64,000 nucleotides of DNA from contig NC_080540.1 of the NCBI RefSeq assembly GCF_028640845.1, positions 48,528,561-48,592,560 of the forward strand, in the 5' to 3' direction. The notes under the pieces were generated by a model. The model saw only the letters and a program-made list of their open reading frames with translations, ran no database searches and was not told where the DNA came from. The translations under genes were made by a program, and so were the position numbers. The stretch is from Ahaetulla prasina (Eukaryota > Chordata > Lepidosauria > Squamata > Colubridae). Below are positions 32,493 through 44,140 of the stretch, one piece after another. Position 1 is the stretch's first letter; every line of letters starts with the position of its first letter.

Positions 32493-35040
32493 AGTTTGCA
32501 TGTGACACGGGGACCCGAGCCAAACCTTTTGACCTGCTCGCCTCTTAAAAGACACTTCAAATTATCTCGGGGGTCAGGTCTTTTTCTTGAGTCCCGAAAG
32601 CGACGTGCCCTTCCCCAACCTTTGGTTGTCAATTGTTCGCCTTGCTGGTCTTCTTTTTTAAGCGCCCCCCCTCCCAAAAAAGCAAAAAACAAAACAAAAA
32701 CGCGCTCACTTCAGAGGAATTACGGTTGATTTCTAAATAACTGCTTTGGAATAAGCAAGCTCGAGTTCCGATGCTGGGTTGGCGACTTGCTCACCGGCCC
32801 CCGCTACTAAACTGAGACTTATATCTGTTTAAACCTGCGTGGAAACGGCTTGTAAAGGCAAGAAAGGATGGTGGAATTTGTCGCCCGTGCGGTTTGTGCG
32901 AAGAGGGGAGCTGAATTCCGAAGAAGCTGAAAGACTGCTGCCAACAACGTTTGTTGTTGTTGTTGTTGTTTGCTAAGAAATAGGTAGAAAGGACAATCGC
33001 AGCCCTTTTGCAAAACGAGGGTGGGGATGATGTAGCAGGGAAGAAACATTTATATATATATATATAGAGAGAGATATATATAGAGAGAGATGCTCCGGTT
33101 GTGTAGGGTTCTGCCTCGCCTCGAGTTTCCACTTCAAGTTTATCCGGGCAACTCCAGATAGAGATATTAACTTTGCCAGGTACCAAATAGCAGCCTAATC
33201 ACTTTTGCAAAAAAGCCAAGCCACTTGACAAGGGGATGTGTTTCGGACTCACGTTTGGTTGTGTAAATTCATTAAATAGAATGAATAATAATAATAAAAG
33301 AAGAGAAGCTGAGTAACAATGGAAGGGTTGAAGGAAAAAAATCCAGAGAGGGTTTGTCTTCTTCCCCCAAAGATGATTATTTTTCTTCCTTGGAAGTATA
33401 AAACTTGTTTATATTTTAGGGAGTCGTAAAAAAAAATCTATGTTCCAGTGTCTGAGACAAAGGACTGAGTGTTGCAAAGTAAGAGGGTGAGGATGGTTTT
33501 TGTAGGCATGTGCTGGCTGAAAGTAGATTTGCAATAGGAGTAAATGCACATACTGTATGAGTTGTGTGGTGTGGTGTCTATGTGCACAGCTGGTGTGCAT
33601 GTTTCCCTACCAGCATATTCAGCGCAAATGCTCCCAACAACTTTTACTATATGCCAACGTGTGTTGTGTTTTCTGAATTTAAAATTCTCTCTTCCCAATG
33701 GTGGTGGTTAGGTTTTTGTGTCAGGAACAACATAATGCAGCACATTGCTTATTACTTATCCTAGACCGAAGCAGCTTGCTCACTAAACAACAAATGATGA
33801 GGGTGCAGTTTGCATAATGAACAGGGAGCGTTAACATCTTACATACTGATTTTCACTTGTGGTAAATGAATGCAGGACTGTGGTTGGTAATTCAATATTT
33901 GCGATGATCATTATGCTACCGTGACATTTCAGAATTATGAAAATGTATTTTCTTCTTTTTATTTATTTATTTTTGGATTTCTTTTTAACCATCAGACTTC
34001 TGAGAAAGTTGTAGGCTCTGTAATTACAGTATTAAAATTTTTTTAAAATACTAATTGTGGCAAAGTAATTTGTACTAAGTTAGCCATAATGTGTAATTTA
34101 TATACATTATATTCTTTCAAATCATAATCCAAAAGTACATTGGATTCATTCTCCCCTTTTTGAAAATGTATGTACTCCTAACTATTAATATAGATATATA
34201 TATATAACTTTAGTAAATGTATTCTACTAACAGTTGCACGATTGCAGCAATTTAAAAATTAAATAAATGGATATTACAGATACATCTCTGACCTATAAAA
34301 ATCTGGATCATCACAAAAATGGAAGCAAATACATACTTTTATTTAATTGTAGCCCAGATTTGGTGGCCCTTCCGTGAAACAAATTGGACTGTTTTAAAAC
34401 TCCTGTTATGTTGCGAAAAATCTGTTCTGTCTCACTTGGAATGATTGATAGAATAATCTATCAGATGCTTGGAATAATTTCAAATGCTGCCTTGACTGTA
34501 GCTTTGCTTGTATCATTTTTAGCCGGTATATTTGATCTGCAAACTTTTGTCGCTCATCATGGATACAACTTATTTAACTTTTCTTTTTCAAAAAGTTGAA
34601 ACACTTTTTGCTTTTTACAATTGGTATCGACTTCTGTCCTGTTCAAAGATTGCTGTAGGTTTTTTTAAGGACAGTAACAGCTGTGAAGTATGTGTATATG
34701 TTGTGAATGAGATTATTTCTATAATCAAAGCTGCTTTCACACTACAGCTGATAAGGAATAGTGCTGTTCCCAATCAACAAGGCTTATTTTACATAAATGC
34801 TACTAAGCAGGTGTGTTATTATGACTATTATTCTAAGCAGAGTCTCCTAGAAGAATACCATTGAAATGATTGCCAAATCTGTGTGCTTAAGTAGTTGATA
34901 ACCACTTTTAGAAACAAGAAAGTTGTATTCCTTAAGTATCTATTTTTCTAAAAATGGTGGGAAATATGTTCCTTTTCAAAATGTAATAGTACAGGGCACG
35001 GTAGATCAATATAAATGATAATCATTGTCCATAGCATAGG
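32493..35040. other. Putative intron sequence, no exon recognised
   Basis: It starts GC-moderate and becomes AT-rich. It contains TTG (32950-32968) and TA/GA (33048-33090) short repeats. I saw no reading frame with a known motif. Confidence 0.5.
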
Positions 35041-35049
35041 CAGCAAGAC

Positions 35050-35205
35050 TCAATTTGATCTGGTGGTTAAAATGCTGGATTAGAAACAGGGAAACCCTGT
35101 TTCTAAAAACCAGCCGAGTTATCTTGGATGATTAGTTCCTATTGCTTTAGCAAGAAGGCAATGGCAAACCAGTTCAAAAAAACTAACTGCATGGACTGTG
35201 TAGTT
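35050..35205 (+). mobile_element. tRNA-derived SINE fragment
   Basis: Contains GTGGTTAAAATGCTGGATTA (tRNA-like A-box region) and, at its end, AAGGCAATGGCAAACCAGTT with AACTGCATGGACTGTG, a typical squamate SINE body. The middle is degraded. Confidence 0.6.
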
Positions 35206-35374
35206 CAGTGGTGGGTTGCCCCCGGTTCGGACCGGTTCTATAGAACTGGTAGTAAAACCGCCGGGAGGCTCTGTCCACTGACCTGAATGTCATCAAAAGT
35301 GATCTGCGCATGCATGGGCACGATGCGAACCGGTAGTAAAGGTAAGTAGAACCCAACCAACTCTGACTCCACCC
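35206..35374. mobile_element. MITE-like element related to 17498-17686
   Basis: Begins CAGTGGTGGGTTGCCCCCGG and ends near GAACCCAACCAACTCTG. It holds the same GAACCGGTAGTAAA type internal sequence. It abuts the SINE fragment. No target duplication was recognised. Confidence 0.5.
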
Positions 35375-35744
35375 CAGACCCACAAAACAAGGTGCTGCCA
35401 TATAGCCACTTTTGATTTATTTTGATTTGCAGAAAGAGAACAGTAACTCAGTAGTGGGACACTACATTACAAGGTGTATTAGAGCAATGATGTGACACAG
35501 TGGCTAAATTTGGTCAATATATTAAAACTTTTTTAAAAGAATATGATTAATGGGATAGGCCAATAATTTGGATGGGTAGTGTGGCTGTTTGATTTTGTAT
35601 TTATTGTATGGGGGAGGTCCATTATTTGTTTATTTGTTTGGTACGTATAGATGCCCATTTTAGAGTAGAACACAATAGAAGTGTAAAATGTGAGGTTTCT
35701 TGGTCACATGTTGCCATTGAAAGTTGTGCGTCTGGTCAGTGGAG

Positions 35745-35998
35745 ATCTGTGCAGGAAAAGAAGCAATGGATGGAAACTGATCAAGGAGAGAACCAACCTG
35801 GAGCTAAGGATTTCCTGTCAGAACAATTAATCAGTGGAACAACTTGCCTCCAGAAGTTGTTGATGCTCCAACCCTGTAAGTTTTTAAAAAGAGATTGGGC
35901 AACTATTTGTCTGAAACGGAATAGGGTTTCCTGCCTGAGCAGGGGGTTGTACTAGAAGACCTCCAAGGTCCCTTTCAACTTTGTTATTCTGTTATCTC
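35745..35998 (+). mobile_element. CR1 3' end fragment
   Basis: Reads AGCAATGGATGGAAACTGAT, CCTCCAGAAGTTGTTGATGC, then the 3' UTR CTGCCTGAGCAGGGGGTTGT with ACTAGAAGACCTCCAAGGTC. Frames are broken. Confidence 0.88.
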
Positions 35999-36200
35999 CA
36001 AAAGCTGAATTTTTAAAGGAGCTAAAGGGGAAATTATTAATGCATGTGTTTAGAGCAATCATATAAACTGTATTTAATTTTAGCTGTATGTAACTTAAAT
36101 TACACTGGAAATAACTTTCATACAGGTATCTTGATTTTGGAGTGCAGTGTTTGGCCCAAAAAAAAAAATTAAAGTTCATTTCACCTTCAATGATATATAT

Positions 36201-36519
36201 CAGTGTTGGTGAACCTTTTCGGCACTTGAAACGGGAGCACACACACGCGGGGTGGGGGGGGGAGTGTCAGAAACAGGACAAGCAGCTCCCTAGCACACAT
36301 GTGTGTGCTGGGCAGCTGAGTTTTTGTTTCCTGGTGTGTGCATGCGTGCCGGTTACCTGGTCTTCCAGTTTCTTGCACGCATGTGCACATGAAGACCAGT
36401 TGGCCAGCATGCATGTGTGTGCCGGAACCCAGAAGAGCAACAGGTGATGGGCTGGCATGTCCAGAGAGATGGCTCTGCATGTCACTTCCAGTACGCGTGC
36501 CATAGGTTCGCTATCACGG
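36201..36519. mobile_element. hAT-type non-autonomous element (319 bp)
   Basis: Ends CAGTGTTGGTGAACC and GGTTCGCTATCACGG are inverted copies with a few mismatches. It is flanked by ATATATAT on both sides (36193-36200 and 36520-36527), an 8-bp repeat, though a TA-rich site weakens this as proof. Same family as 43716-44017 and 60071-60491. The interior is rich in CACATG/CATGTG and GTGCATGC and has no gene. Confidence 0.78.
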
Positions 36520-36527
36520 ATATATAT

Positions 36528-37487
36528 TCTGGATTAAGATCTAATACACTGTGTATCAGATTGCCTTGAGTTTCTTTATATCATAAATAAAATAAATTAG
36601 TTTTGGGCATTATGTAAACACAGCAAGTAAAAGAATCTCTGTTACTGTTAAAGTATAAACATTTCAAATTTGTTTTAAAAAATAATCTTTAAACCTAATA
36701 AACACAAATAATATTCAGTAGCATAGGTAAACTGATCATTTTAAGCAGTTTATGTTTTGATGCTTTATCCTAACAAAATGAGACAGTGGCCTGTAGAAAT
36801 TATGTATTTGTATGTCCATACATGCACAACTTCTCATTTTTTTAAAATAAGACTCAGAAGTCTTCTACCAAGCATATCACAAGCTTGACTGGACTTAAAC
36901 TTCCATGTTTACTTTTTCATTAACTCATAACTGTGAACAGTCACTGTCTGAGGTAGTTGCTAAATGAGGAGTAACTGCATCTGCTATTATTCTGTATTTT
37001 AAGCATTTTGTAAATAATGGAAGATTGAATCCTAAACCAGCAAATAAATTTATTTTGATTTGTCCTAAGCCAAAAAACTAAAACCAGAGCTGTTAGTGGA
37101 AAATAAATGTTTATAGTAACTGGACCAGGTCAACATATCCAAGAAGGACAACATCTAAAAGTTTGTTTAAATTATGAAAAAGGAATCTCTCATGGATGAA
37201 TATAAATGGAAGAAGTATTTATTGGTGCTGCAATTTTTGAAATTCTAATACCAACAAGCAGACATGTTTGGGCCTTGGACAAGAAAAACAAGACAACATT
37301 TATTTAAAGAAGCAGTGCATTTTTTAAAAAAATATTAAAATAAACTTTCCTTTCTCCTCCATTGTCTTAGTTTACTTCCTATCTTAAGAATTTAACCATT
37401 GAAAACTCTTTAACTGTTAACTTAAAATTCAGTCTGATTTTGCCCTTTAGATAATTTTGAATTGTATGTAATATACCTATATAGTGG
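36528..37487. other. No recognised gene
   Basis: AT-rich, putatively intronic. Around 36915-36980 (ACTGTGAACAGTCACTG) may be a remnant of the MITE family near 63690. Confidence 0.45.
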
Positions 37488-38017
37488 TGTTGGAAGAAAT
37501 ATCCATCAGGGTTCAGTTCCAAGTGGGGACAAAGACACTGGAAACATGGAGACTGCTTGGAAAGATGGTTTAATGGTGGTCAGGATCACATGGCTTGAGT
37601 TCCTGAACAGAAAAGGCTGAGATCCTGTGTGCTCCCTGGCTTTATGCTTTTTCTGAGCTTTGAACTTTCTGGGGCACAGGAAGAGTACCCTGATTGGCTG
37701 TCAGACTCCCAGGGGGTGGGGGTCTTAGCTAGCCTTGCTGGCTGATGTAATCTTCCCAGGTGCCATGTGGTGAGTTTCAGTTGCTAGATGAGTTCTATTA
37801 TGATGCAGATGATGGTTGACAAAGGTGGGGGGAAATGAGTGAGCTCAGCTGAGGCTTTAATGGCCTATTGACAAAGGTGGGGCGGGGGAGTCAGGAAGCT
37901 GCTTTGTCTTTAAAACATGTTTCTCCATTTCTCATCCAGGGAAATATATTCTGCCTTTTAAATATTTTCTAAAATATTTCATTCTTCTAGGAGGGGGGTG
38001 GGTGCTAAATTCCTACA
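37488..38017 (-). mobile_element. Solo LTR (530 bp), minus orientation
   Basis: On the minus strand it starts TGTAGGAATTTAGCACCC and ends GGATATTTCTTCCAACA. GTGG flanks both sides (37484-37487 and 38018-38021), a 4-bp target duplication. In minus order it has a CCAAT motif (GACAGCCAATCAGG), a TATA-like GCATAAAG and an ATTAAA signal, the layout of a retroviral-type LTR. No internal coding region is adjacent, so it probably arose by recombination between two LTRs. The first about 100 bp match 2409-2519 in the duplicated unit. Confidence 0.65.
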
Positions 38018-38021
38018 GTGG

Positions 38022-38479
38022 ATATGACAGGAGAACTGTATAAGATAAAAAGATAAAAATGAATCAATGTTTGAGTGCAATAATTACCACTACTACTTAC
38101 TATTCTTATCACACTTCTAATTTGAAACATGCTTTAGAGTTTTATTCTTCTTGCCCTAACAATAATCCTTGAAAATAAGTGCGATACGCACATTTGATAA
38201 ATTGGGTATTATGACTGAGAAAATAACTTGCTCAAAGCCATGACAAATAATGATTCAGTCCCACATTTTACGGACTCCAATCAAAGTCTCTAAGATAGTG
38301 GTTCTCAATTGCTAATGAGATTATTTGGTCTCTGCAAATTATACTCTGCAAATTTATCTTTGTTTACAAATACTGCACTTCTTAATTTGCTGTGTGTATA
38401 TATGGATTCACATGTATGTTTCATGATACTAAAACAAGATTAAAATGAATGTTTTTTAAAAATTTATTCCAGGGATTTA
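38022..38479. other. No recognised gene
   Basis: AT-rich, no repeat recognised. Confidence 0.45.
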
Positions 38480-38484
38480 TTTTC

Positions 38485-38930
38485 TATCTTGTACAATATT
38501 GTTTGCAGAGAAGAGCAACAAAGATCATTAAGGGCCTGGAGGCTAAAACATATAAAGAACAATTGCAGGAATTGGGTGTTTCTAGTTTAATGAAAAGAAG
38601 GACTAGGGGTGACATGATAGCAGTGTTCCAATATTTGAGGGACTGCCACAAAGAAGAGGGAGTCAAACTATTCTCCAAAGCACCTGAGGGTAGAGCAAGA
38701 AGCAATGGGTGGAAACTAATCAAGGAGAGAAGGAACCTAGAACTAAGGAAAATTTTCCTGACAGTGAAAACAATTAATCAGTGGAATGACTTGCCTCCAG
38801 AAATTGTGGCTACTCCAACACTGGAGGTTTTTAAGAAGAGATTGTGCGAACTGGTATAGGATTTCCTGCCTTGAGCAGAGAGTTGGACTAGGAGACCTCC
38901 AGGGTCCTTTCCAATTCTGTTATTCTAAGG
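38485..38930 (+). mobile_element. CR1 3' part with open C-terminal frame
   Basis: The frame 38449-38859 contains QRRATKIIKGLEAKTYKEQL, SLMKRRTRGDMIAVFQYLRD, EGVKLFSKAPEGRARSN and TINQWNDLPPEIVATPTLEV, the CR1 ORF2 C-terminus, open for over 110 residues. The 3' UTR ends with GACCTCCAGGGTCCTTTCCA. It is 5'-truncated. The upstream codons of this frame are not CR1. Confidence 0.9.
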
Positions 38931-39838
38931 CAGTGTTTAGCCAGGCATTCAAAGAATATAATTTATGGTACATTCTGATCCATGTTAATATGGAACCTGT
39001 TTTTTTTTTTTTACTTAAAATCATTTAAATTACTCATACACCAGAAATTGGCCCTTCTGTTCTACATGGCCAGTATGAATTTATTGTTATATGTATTTGT
39101 GATACATATCAGTAAGTCTTCTCCATACAGTAACTGTTTGTGTTGACTTTGTCCTAACTTGCGCAAAGGACAGTTTTCAGTTCTGTGTTAACAACAACTC
39201 TTCTTGCAATTCTCCTTTAATGTCTTCATTTTTTTAAACATTTGGATGATTTTAGCATTCCCACTAGTAACAGGTCTTGTTTAACACACCTTTTGTTTTG
39301 CATTTTAAAGGATAGAGCCTAACTTCAAGTATGCATATTATGTCCTTTGCAGATCAACATTTGTTGCAGATGGCATATCATTATTGCCCATCGCTGAAAG
39401 CTTGCGTACAAGTTTTCCTTTCTATATGTAACTCTGTCTCTTGATTTGGAGTTTCTTAAGCGCCTTTGTCTTTTTTGAAGAGGCAGAGCAGAATTTATTT
39501 TCTACTTAGAAGCACTGTGGGGCAAGTGAGTCTGCAACATTGCCTGGAAACTGATACTTCTTATTTTGGCTTTTTCTGGCTCCAGTCTGTTTCTCAATAA
39601 CATCACTTGTATCATTAAGCAATAAATCTGGAATTAGAATGTACACAAGTGAAAGTTTATCAAGATAACATTTCCAATGTCTCTTCCTGAATCTATTTAC
39701 ATCACATTTTGGTGTCCTAAACTGCATTTATAAATTCAGGTCAGAAGAAATTTGGGGGAGATACTTTACTTATAAGATTTTCAAGGAGCTTTTACTATGA
39801 GTTCAAGTGAGATGAAACTTGTGTTAAAGTTTAAGTAG
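38931..39838. other. No recognised gene
   Basis: Putatively intronic, nothing recognised. Confidence 0.45.
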
Positions 39839-40256
39839 TGTTAAGGGACGTAGTCCAAAAACAGTTCCAGGTCATACACATATAAAGTCAGTCAGTCAGT
39901 CAGTCAGTCTTCTTACCAAACGTAGACTTGTAAAACAAACAAGCAAGGTCTTCTTTCAGTTTGGCAAAACACAATTCAATTCACAATAGTCAGTATCTTG
40001 AGGAATCAGTAACTAGCCATGATCAAGCAGCGATCATAAAGCTCAAATATACAGTTGCAGCATGTCTTCAGCTTACAATGCTGTAGTATCTCTGTAGATT
40101 CCCAACAAGCTATATTTTAGTAGTCCTTTTATACATTGGCTACAGAGCTCAACCAATCAGGATGCTTGCATGATGCAGCACAGCCTTAAAGCAATATTAT
40201 GCCTTTCTATAAACATACATAGTTAGTTATATATTGCCTGGTCAACTAGTTAGGCA
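39839..40256 (-). mobile_element. LTR-like segment, minus orientation
   Basis: The minus strand would start TGCCTAACTAGTTGACCAGG and end TTGGACTACGTCCCTTAACA. It has a CCAAT-like site (plus-strand AACCAATCAGG near 40154) and TATAAAAGG (plus-strand CCTTTTATAC near 40127-40136) in promoter-like spacing. An AGTC microsatellite lies at 39887-39910. No target duplication was found, so boundaries are doubtful. Confidence 0.35.
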
Positions 40257-42190
40257 AATAACAATTTCCTGATGAATAGATGCAGTCAAATGTAAACCCA
40301 AAGATTGAGTACGTCTACTCATGTAATAGTTCCATCTCTTTTGACTTTCTTAGAGCTGTGCTTCATAGTCATACGAACAGAAACTGCAACTATTTTGTTT
40401 TATGCGATTTTCTTTATACCTGTGCATAGGGATGTGAAACAAGTGATAATGCAGAGAGTATTCAAATTAGAATTGGCCTGTACATTGACATTTTCTAAAG
40501 TTGGAAAGACGGCTTTCATGGTATTTCCTAAATGCTGCATGTTGTATCGTTAGTGTACTTATCCTCAGCTATATGTGCTTAAATAATCGTAATATGTCAT
40601 AAGAGAGGCAATCTAGTTTACAGTATGGATCTATGACTGGGAGTTAAAACCAGGGGAGTATAATTATTACTATTTTTTTCAGTAGTATTTAAAGTTCCAA
40701 TATAATTATATCTATTTTCTTCAGTAGTATTTATAGCTCCAATTCTGTTTGTTTAGTAAAAGATGATACTTTGGGAAGTACATTTTTCTATTAATTATGG
40801 TGAAGAAGAAAGGTTACCTGTGTTTTTTAAAAAAATCATTTCTGCTTGTAATTGTTCCTAGCTGTCTTGAGAGATTAATTTTGCTAATTTATTTCAGATT
40901 ACTTTTTTGCCTAATAATATTGCAGAGCATCCCACATGAATTTTTAGTAAGTAAATAATTTGCAGGCCAAAAGGAGCAGGGTGCGTTTCCTTTAACATCC
41001 ATTCAGTTGTGCCATAATAAATTAGCATGTGATTCTGAAAAAGAAATGTTGGAAATAGTTGTGACTGATTTGTTTGTTTCCATATTGAGAAATCTTGGTC
41101 GAAGCAGCTTACAAGCTATTTTAATGCATTTTATGATCCTTTTTCAATAATATTGGGTAACAAGATTTAAATACACTGCTTATTTACTTTGAAATAAATC
41201 TGGCTGTGATCAGTGAAGTTTATCACACATTCCTTAAGAAGACTGTAGAAAAATTGCACTCTTTTTCTTTGTTAGATAGTAAGATAAACACAAATAAAAG
41301 GAAGCATGTGAGATTCCTCAATGCTAATTTTCAATTATAATGTCAAATTGCTAGAAGCACAAGCTTTGCAATTATTTGTACTGATAAATAGAAATGTAAA
41401 CATAAATATCTTGCCACTGCTGTTTAATTGATTTAGTAACACAATTACTTTTAGCAACTATGCCTAATTCATCTAAATGTGTAATATGATAATACATTAA
41501 TCACTTTTCATCATTTAATACTTTTATCCTAAACCAAACATGCACCAATAGTTCTCATGGCTTTTTACTTTTAATTCTCTGCCTTGGTATAATACCAAAA
41601 TGGTAAGAGTTAAACAAAACTGAGTGTGAGAAATGCCAATCTCACTAATAATATTAATTCAGTATGAGACAAGACACTATTTATAATTATATTTCAAGCA
41701 AAATATACATTGGGCACCACTCTTCTTTTTTTCTCCCTCAGAGTAGCTATAATGAAGAATAGGTTAAGCCTGCCATTTTCATTCTCCATAATCCCTCACA
41801 ACAGTTCAAATTAGCAATAGAAAAAAATGTAGACACTATGATTCTAATTTTAGAATTTACCATCTCCATGCTACAGTTATACATTTTGAAATCTCTCAAT
41901 GATTTGGGCAGCTCACAATATATGCAATCTTTATCAACCAAAATTATGCAACTGTCCATACTCTTTACCACATCTTAATGTGAAAATCAACTGTCATTCT
42001 AGGTAACAATGAGAATTCAGGGCAATATTTTGCATGATTTTTCCATCAAAAGCGAAAATAGAACACTTTCAATAACATTAACATGCCTATATTGCAAAGT
42101 AATGTAAGCAATGCACTATTAAGTCAATGTAACATAAAAAGTGGATTTTTCAAAAGCTAGTTATTTCCATTTTATATTTTTAATTGTATT
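40257..42190. other. AT-rich stretch free of recognised repeats
   Basis: No transposon was recognised over about 1.9 kb, which is unusual here. No coding frame with a motif was found. Confidence 0.5.
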
Positions 42191-42194
42191 TATT

Positions 42195-42402
42195 TGATTC
42201 CTATTCCGCTTTTATTACTTTATAATTAACTCAAGGTGGCAAACATATATAATACTCCTATCTCCTCTTATTTACCGCACAACTACAATCCTGTGAAGTG
42301 AATTGGGCTGAGAGAATGGTTTGCCCAGTCAGCCTAAAATGGGACTAGAACTCACATATCCTGGTTACTAGGTCAGGACCTTAAGCACTACACCAAATTT
42401 GA
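42195..42402 (-). mobile_element. tRNA-derived SINE
   Basis: Minus strand: GGTGTAGTGCTTAAGGTCCT (tRNA-like head), GTTCTAGTCCCA (diverged B-box region), then CTCAGCCCAATTCACTTCAC and the tail near CACCTTGAGTTAATTATAAA. Pieces of the same family occur at 45990-46322, 46505-46575 and 48088-48275. Confidence 0.7.
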
Positions 42403-42418
42403 GTGTAATGACTTAGAA

Positions 42419-42550
42419 CAAGGGTGTCAAACTTGTGGCCTGCAGGCCAGATGTGTCACATGCTGGCCACCCCCACCCCCATTTTAGCGAAGAGGAAAAA
42501 AGTTGTGATGCATCACATGATGACGTGTTATCGTGAGTTTGACACCCCTG
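42419..42550. mobile_element. hAT-type MITE (132 bp)
   Basis: Inverted ends CAAGGGTGTCAAACTT and GAGTTTGACACCCCTG. Flanked by ACTTAGAA (42411-42418) and ACTTAAAA (42551-42558), matching at 7 of 8. Same family as 19852-20185 and 46096-46216. Confidence 0.85.
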
Positions 42551-42558
42551 ACTTAAAA

Positions 42559-43633
42559 GAACTATGGTACAAGGTTATATTAGACAGTACAACAAAAATT
42601 CTTATGCAAAATCTCAGATGCAGAACTGGAATCTTAATGTTATTATGCATATTTCCCTAGGCATTTGAATCAAGTGGATAGATGAGATCTGTTGTTAACA
42701 ATGTGTTGTATTTTGTGTTGTGTTGTGTTTTGTGGCTAGAGTCCTTGGGTGTAGGGATTTTATGTTGTAAGTTTCTGTGGTTTTTAATGCTTGCAAGCCA
42801 TCCAGAGCCACATGTTTAAGGTGGGAAGCTTTATAAATCAAATAACTGAATAAAATACTAGATTAAAATTATAACATGGAATAAATAATATAAGACAAAA
42901 TTTTGGTATGCACTATTTTGGCATGTCAATGAACGTAGTTTATTAAACTTGGATACATGAAACTTGAGCATGAAAAATTGAACAACTATAGACTGAATTT
43001 TGGATTGATTCCTTTCTTTTATTTGAGATGTTTATAAAACTGGTTTCTTTTTATCACAATGCTGTTGTGAAAATGTTTTAACAAGCTTTGGTTATTGTTG
43101 TCTTCCTGTGCTATGTTGAAGCTTATGACTTATGTTAGCTCTGTTATTATCAAGTGTTTTATGAAAGATGCCCATACTTTTCTTGCTTCTAACTCCAATT
43201 CTTAGAATTTACAAAGAGAATAAAAGTTATGGTGCTTTTGTGCTTTATGGTGACTGAAAGCATTATTATATACTTTCACCCATTACAATGTACTGGTATT
43301 TGTCAAGATTTGAGGGATTGTTGACGGGATTTGGGTTCCCCCCCATTTGTTTTGACAGAAAGATATGAAAGACAACTTTTAACAGAATGATCAAGCTTGC
43401 TGATTTGTTGTCATTGTTTGTCATACACATTTCCTGGCATTGTTATTTATTTTCTTTTTAAGTCACATACTTGTTATTGTGATCACCTACTCCCCACATG
43501 GATATGTCTATGAAGTTGTTTGATTAACTGTGGATGTATACCCAGAAAATATTAAGGATATAGTAGGAGGCAAGAAATGCCATGCTTTCACTTTTGCATT
43601 GAAGGAGAACAGGAGTGACTGCAGAACTGGTAA
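42559..43633. other. No recognised gene
   Basis: A GTTGT-rich stretch at 42700-42730; otherwise AT-rich single-copy-looking sequence. Confidence 0.45.
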
Positions 43634-44140
43634 AGAATAGAATAGAATAACAGAGTTGGAAGAGACCTTGGAGGTCTTCTAGTCTCATCACCTGCTCAGG
43701 CAGGAAACCCTATACCTGTGATGGTGAACCTATGGCACATGTGCCAGAGATGGCATGCAAAGCCCTCTTTGCAGGCATGCGCACTATCACCAGCTGGTCT
43801 TGCAGGTTCCATCGCACACATGCGCGCCAGACAGCTGGTCTTCATACAAAGACTAGCTGTCCGGCACGCATGCGCATTTGTGTGACGGAACCTGGAAGCA
43901 CAGCTAGGTGCCACATGCATGCACACTGGTCACCTGTTCTCTTCTAGGTTCCAGTGCTCCGGCGCGCGCACATGCTCCAGTTTCGGCACTCTGTGCTGAT
44001 AAGATTAACCATCACTGCCCTATACCATTTCAGACAAATCATTGGCCAATCTCCTCTTAAAAACTTCTACAGTTGGAGCACCCACAACTTTTGGAGGGAA
44101 ATTGTTCCACTGATTAATTGTTCTAACATCTAGAGATGTT
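43634..44140 (-). mobile_element. CR1 3' end, split by a hAT element
   Basis: Left part 43634-43715 begins with AATAGAATAGAATAACAGAG and continues GTTGGAAGAGACCTTGGAGG. Right part from 44018 reads CATTTCAGACAAATCATTGG and GAGGGAAATTGTTCCACTGA. The two join exactly if the hAT element and one copy of CCCTATAC are removed. Confidence 0.9.
43716..44017. mobile_element. hAT-type non-autonomous element inside CR1 (302 bp)
   Basis: Ends CTGTGATGGTGAACC and GATTAACCATCACTG. Flanked by a perfect CCCTATAC at 43708-43715 and 44018-44025. The host CR1 gives an independent proof of the insertion. Interior is rich in GCATGCGC; frames inside encode nothing recognisable. Confidence 0.92.

Noticed and set aside
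34384..34864. Two overlapping ORFs of 71 and 110 codons as coding exons
   Set aside because: No domain, no clear acceptor and donor in phase; AT-rich composition gives no support.
36193..36527. Treating ATATATAT as decisive target duplication
   Set aside because: The site is TA-rich, so the repeat alone is weak; the element is accepted mainly on its ends and family members.
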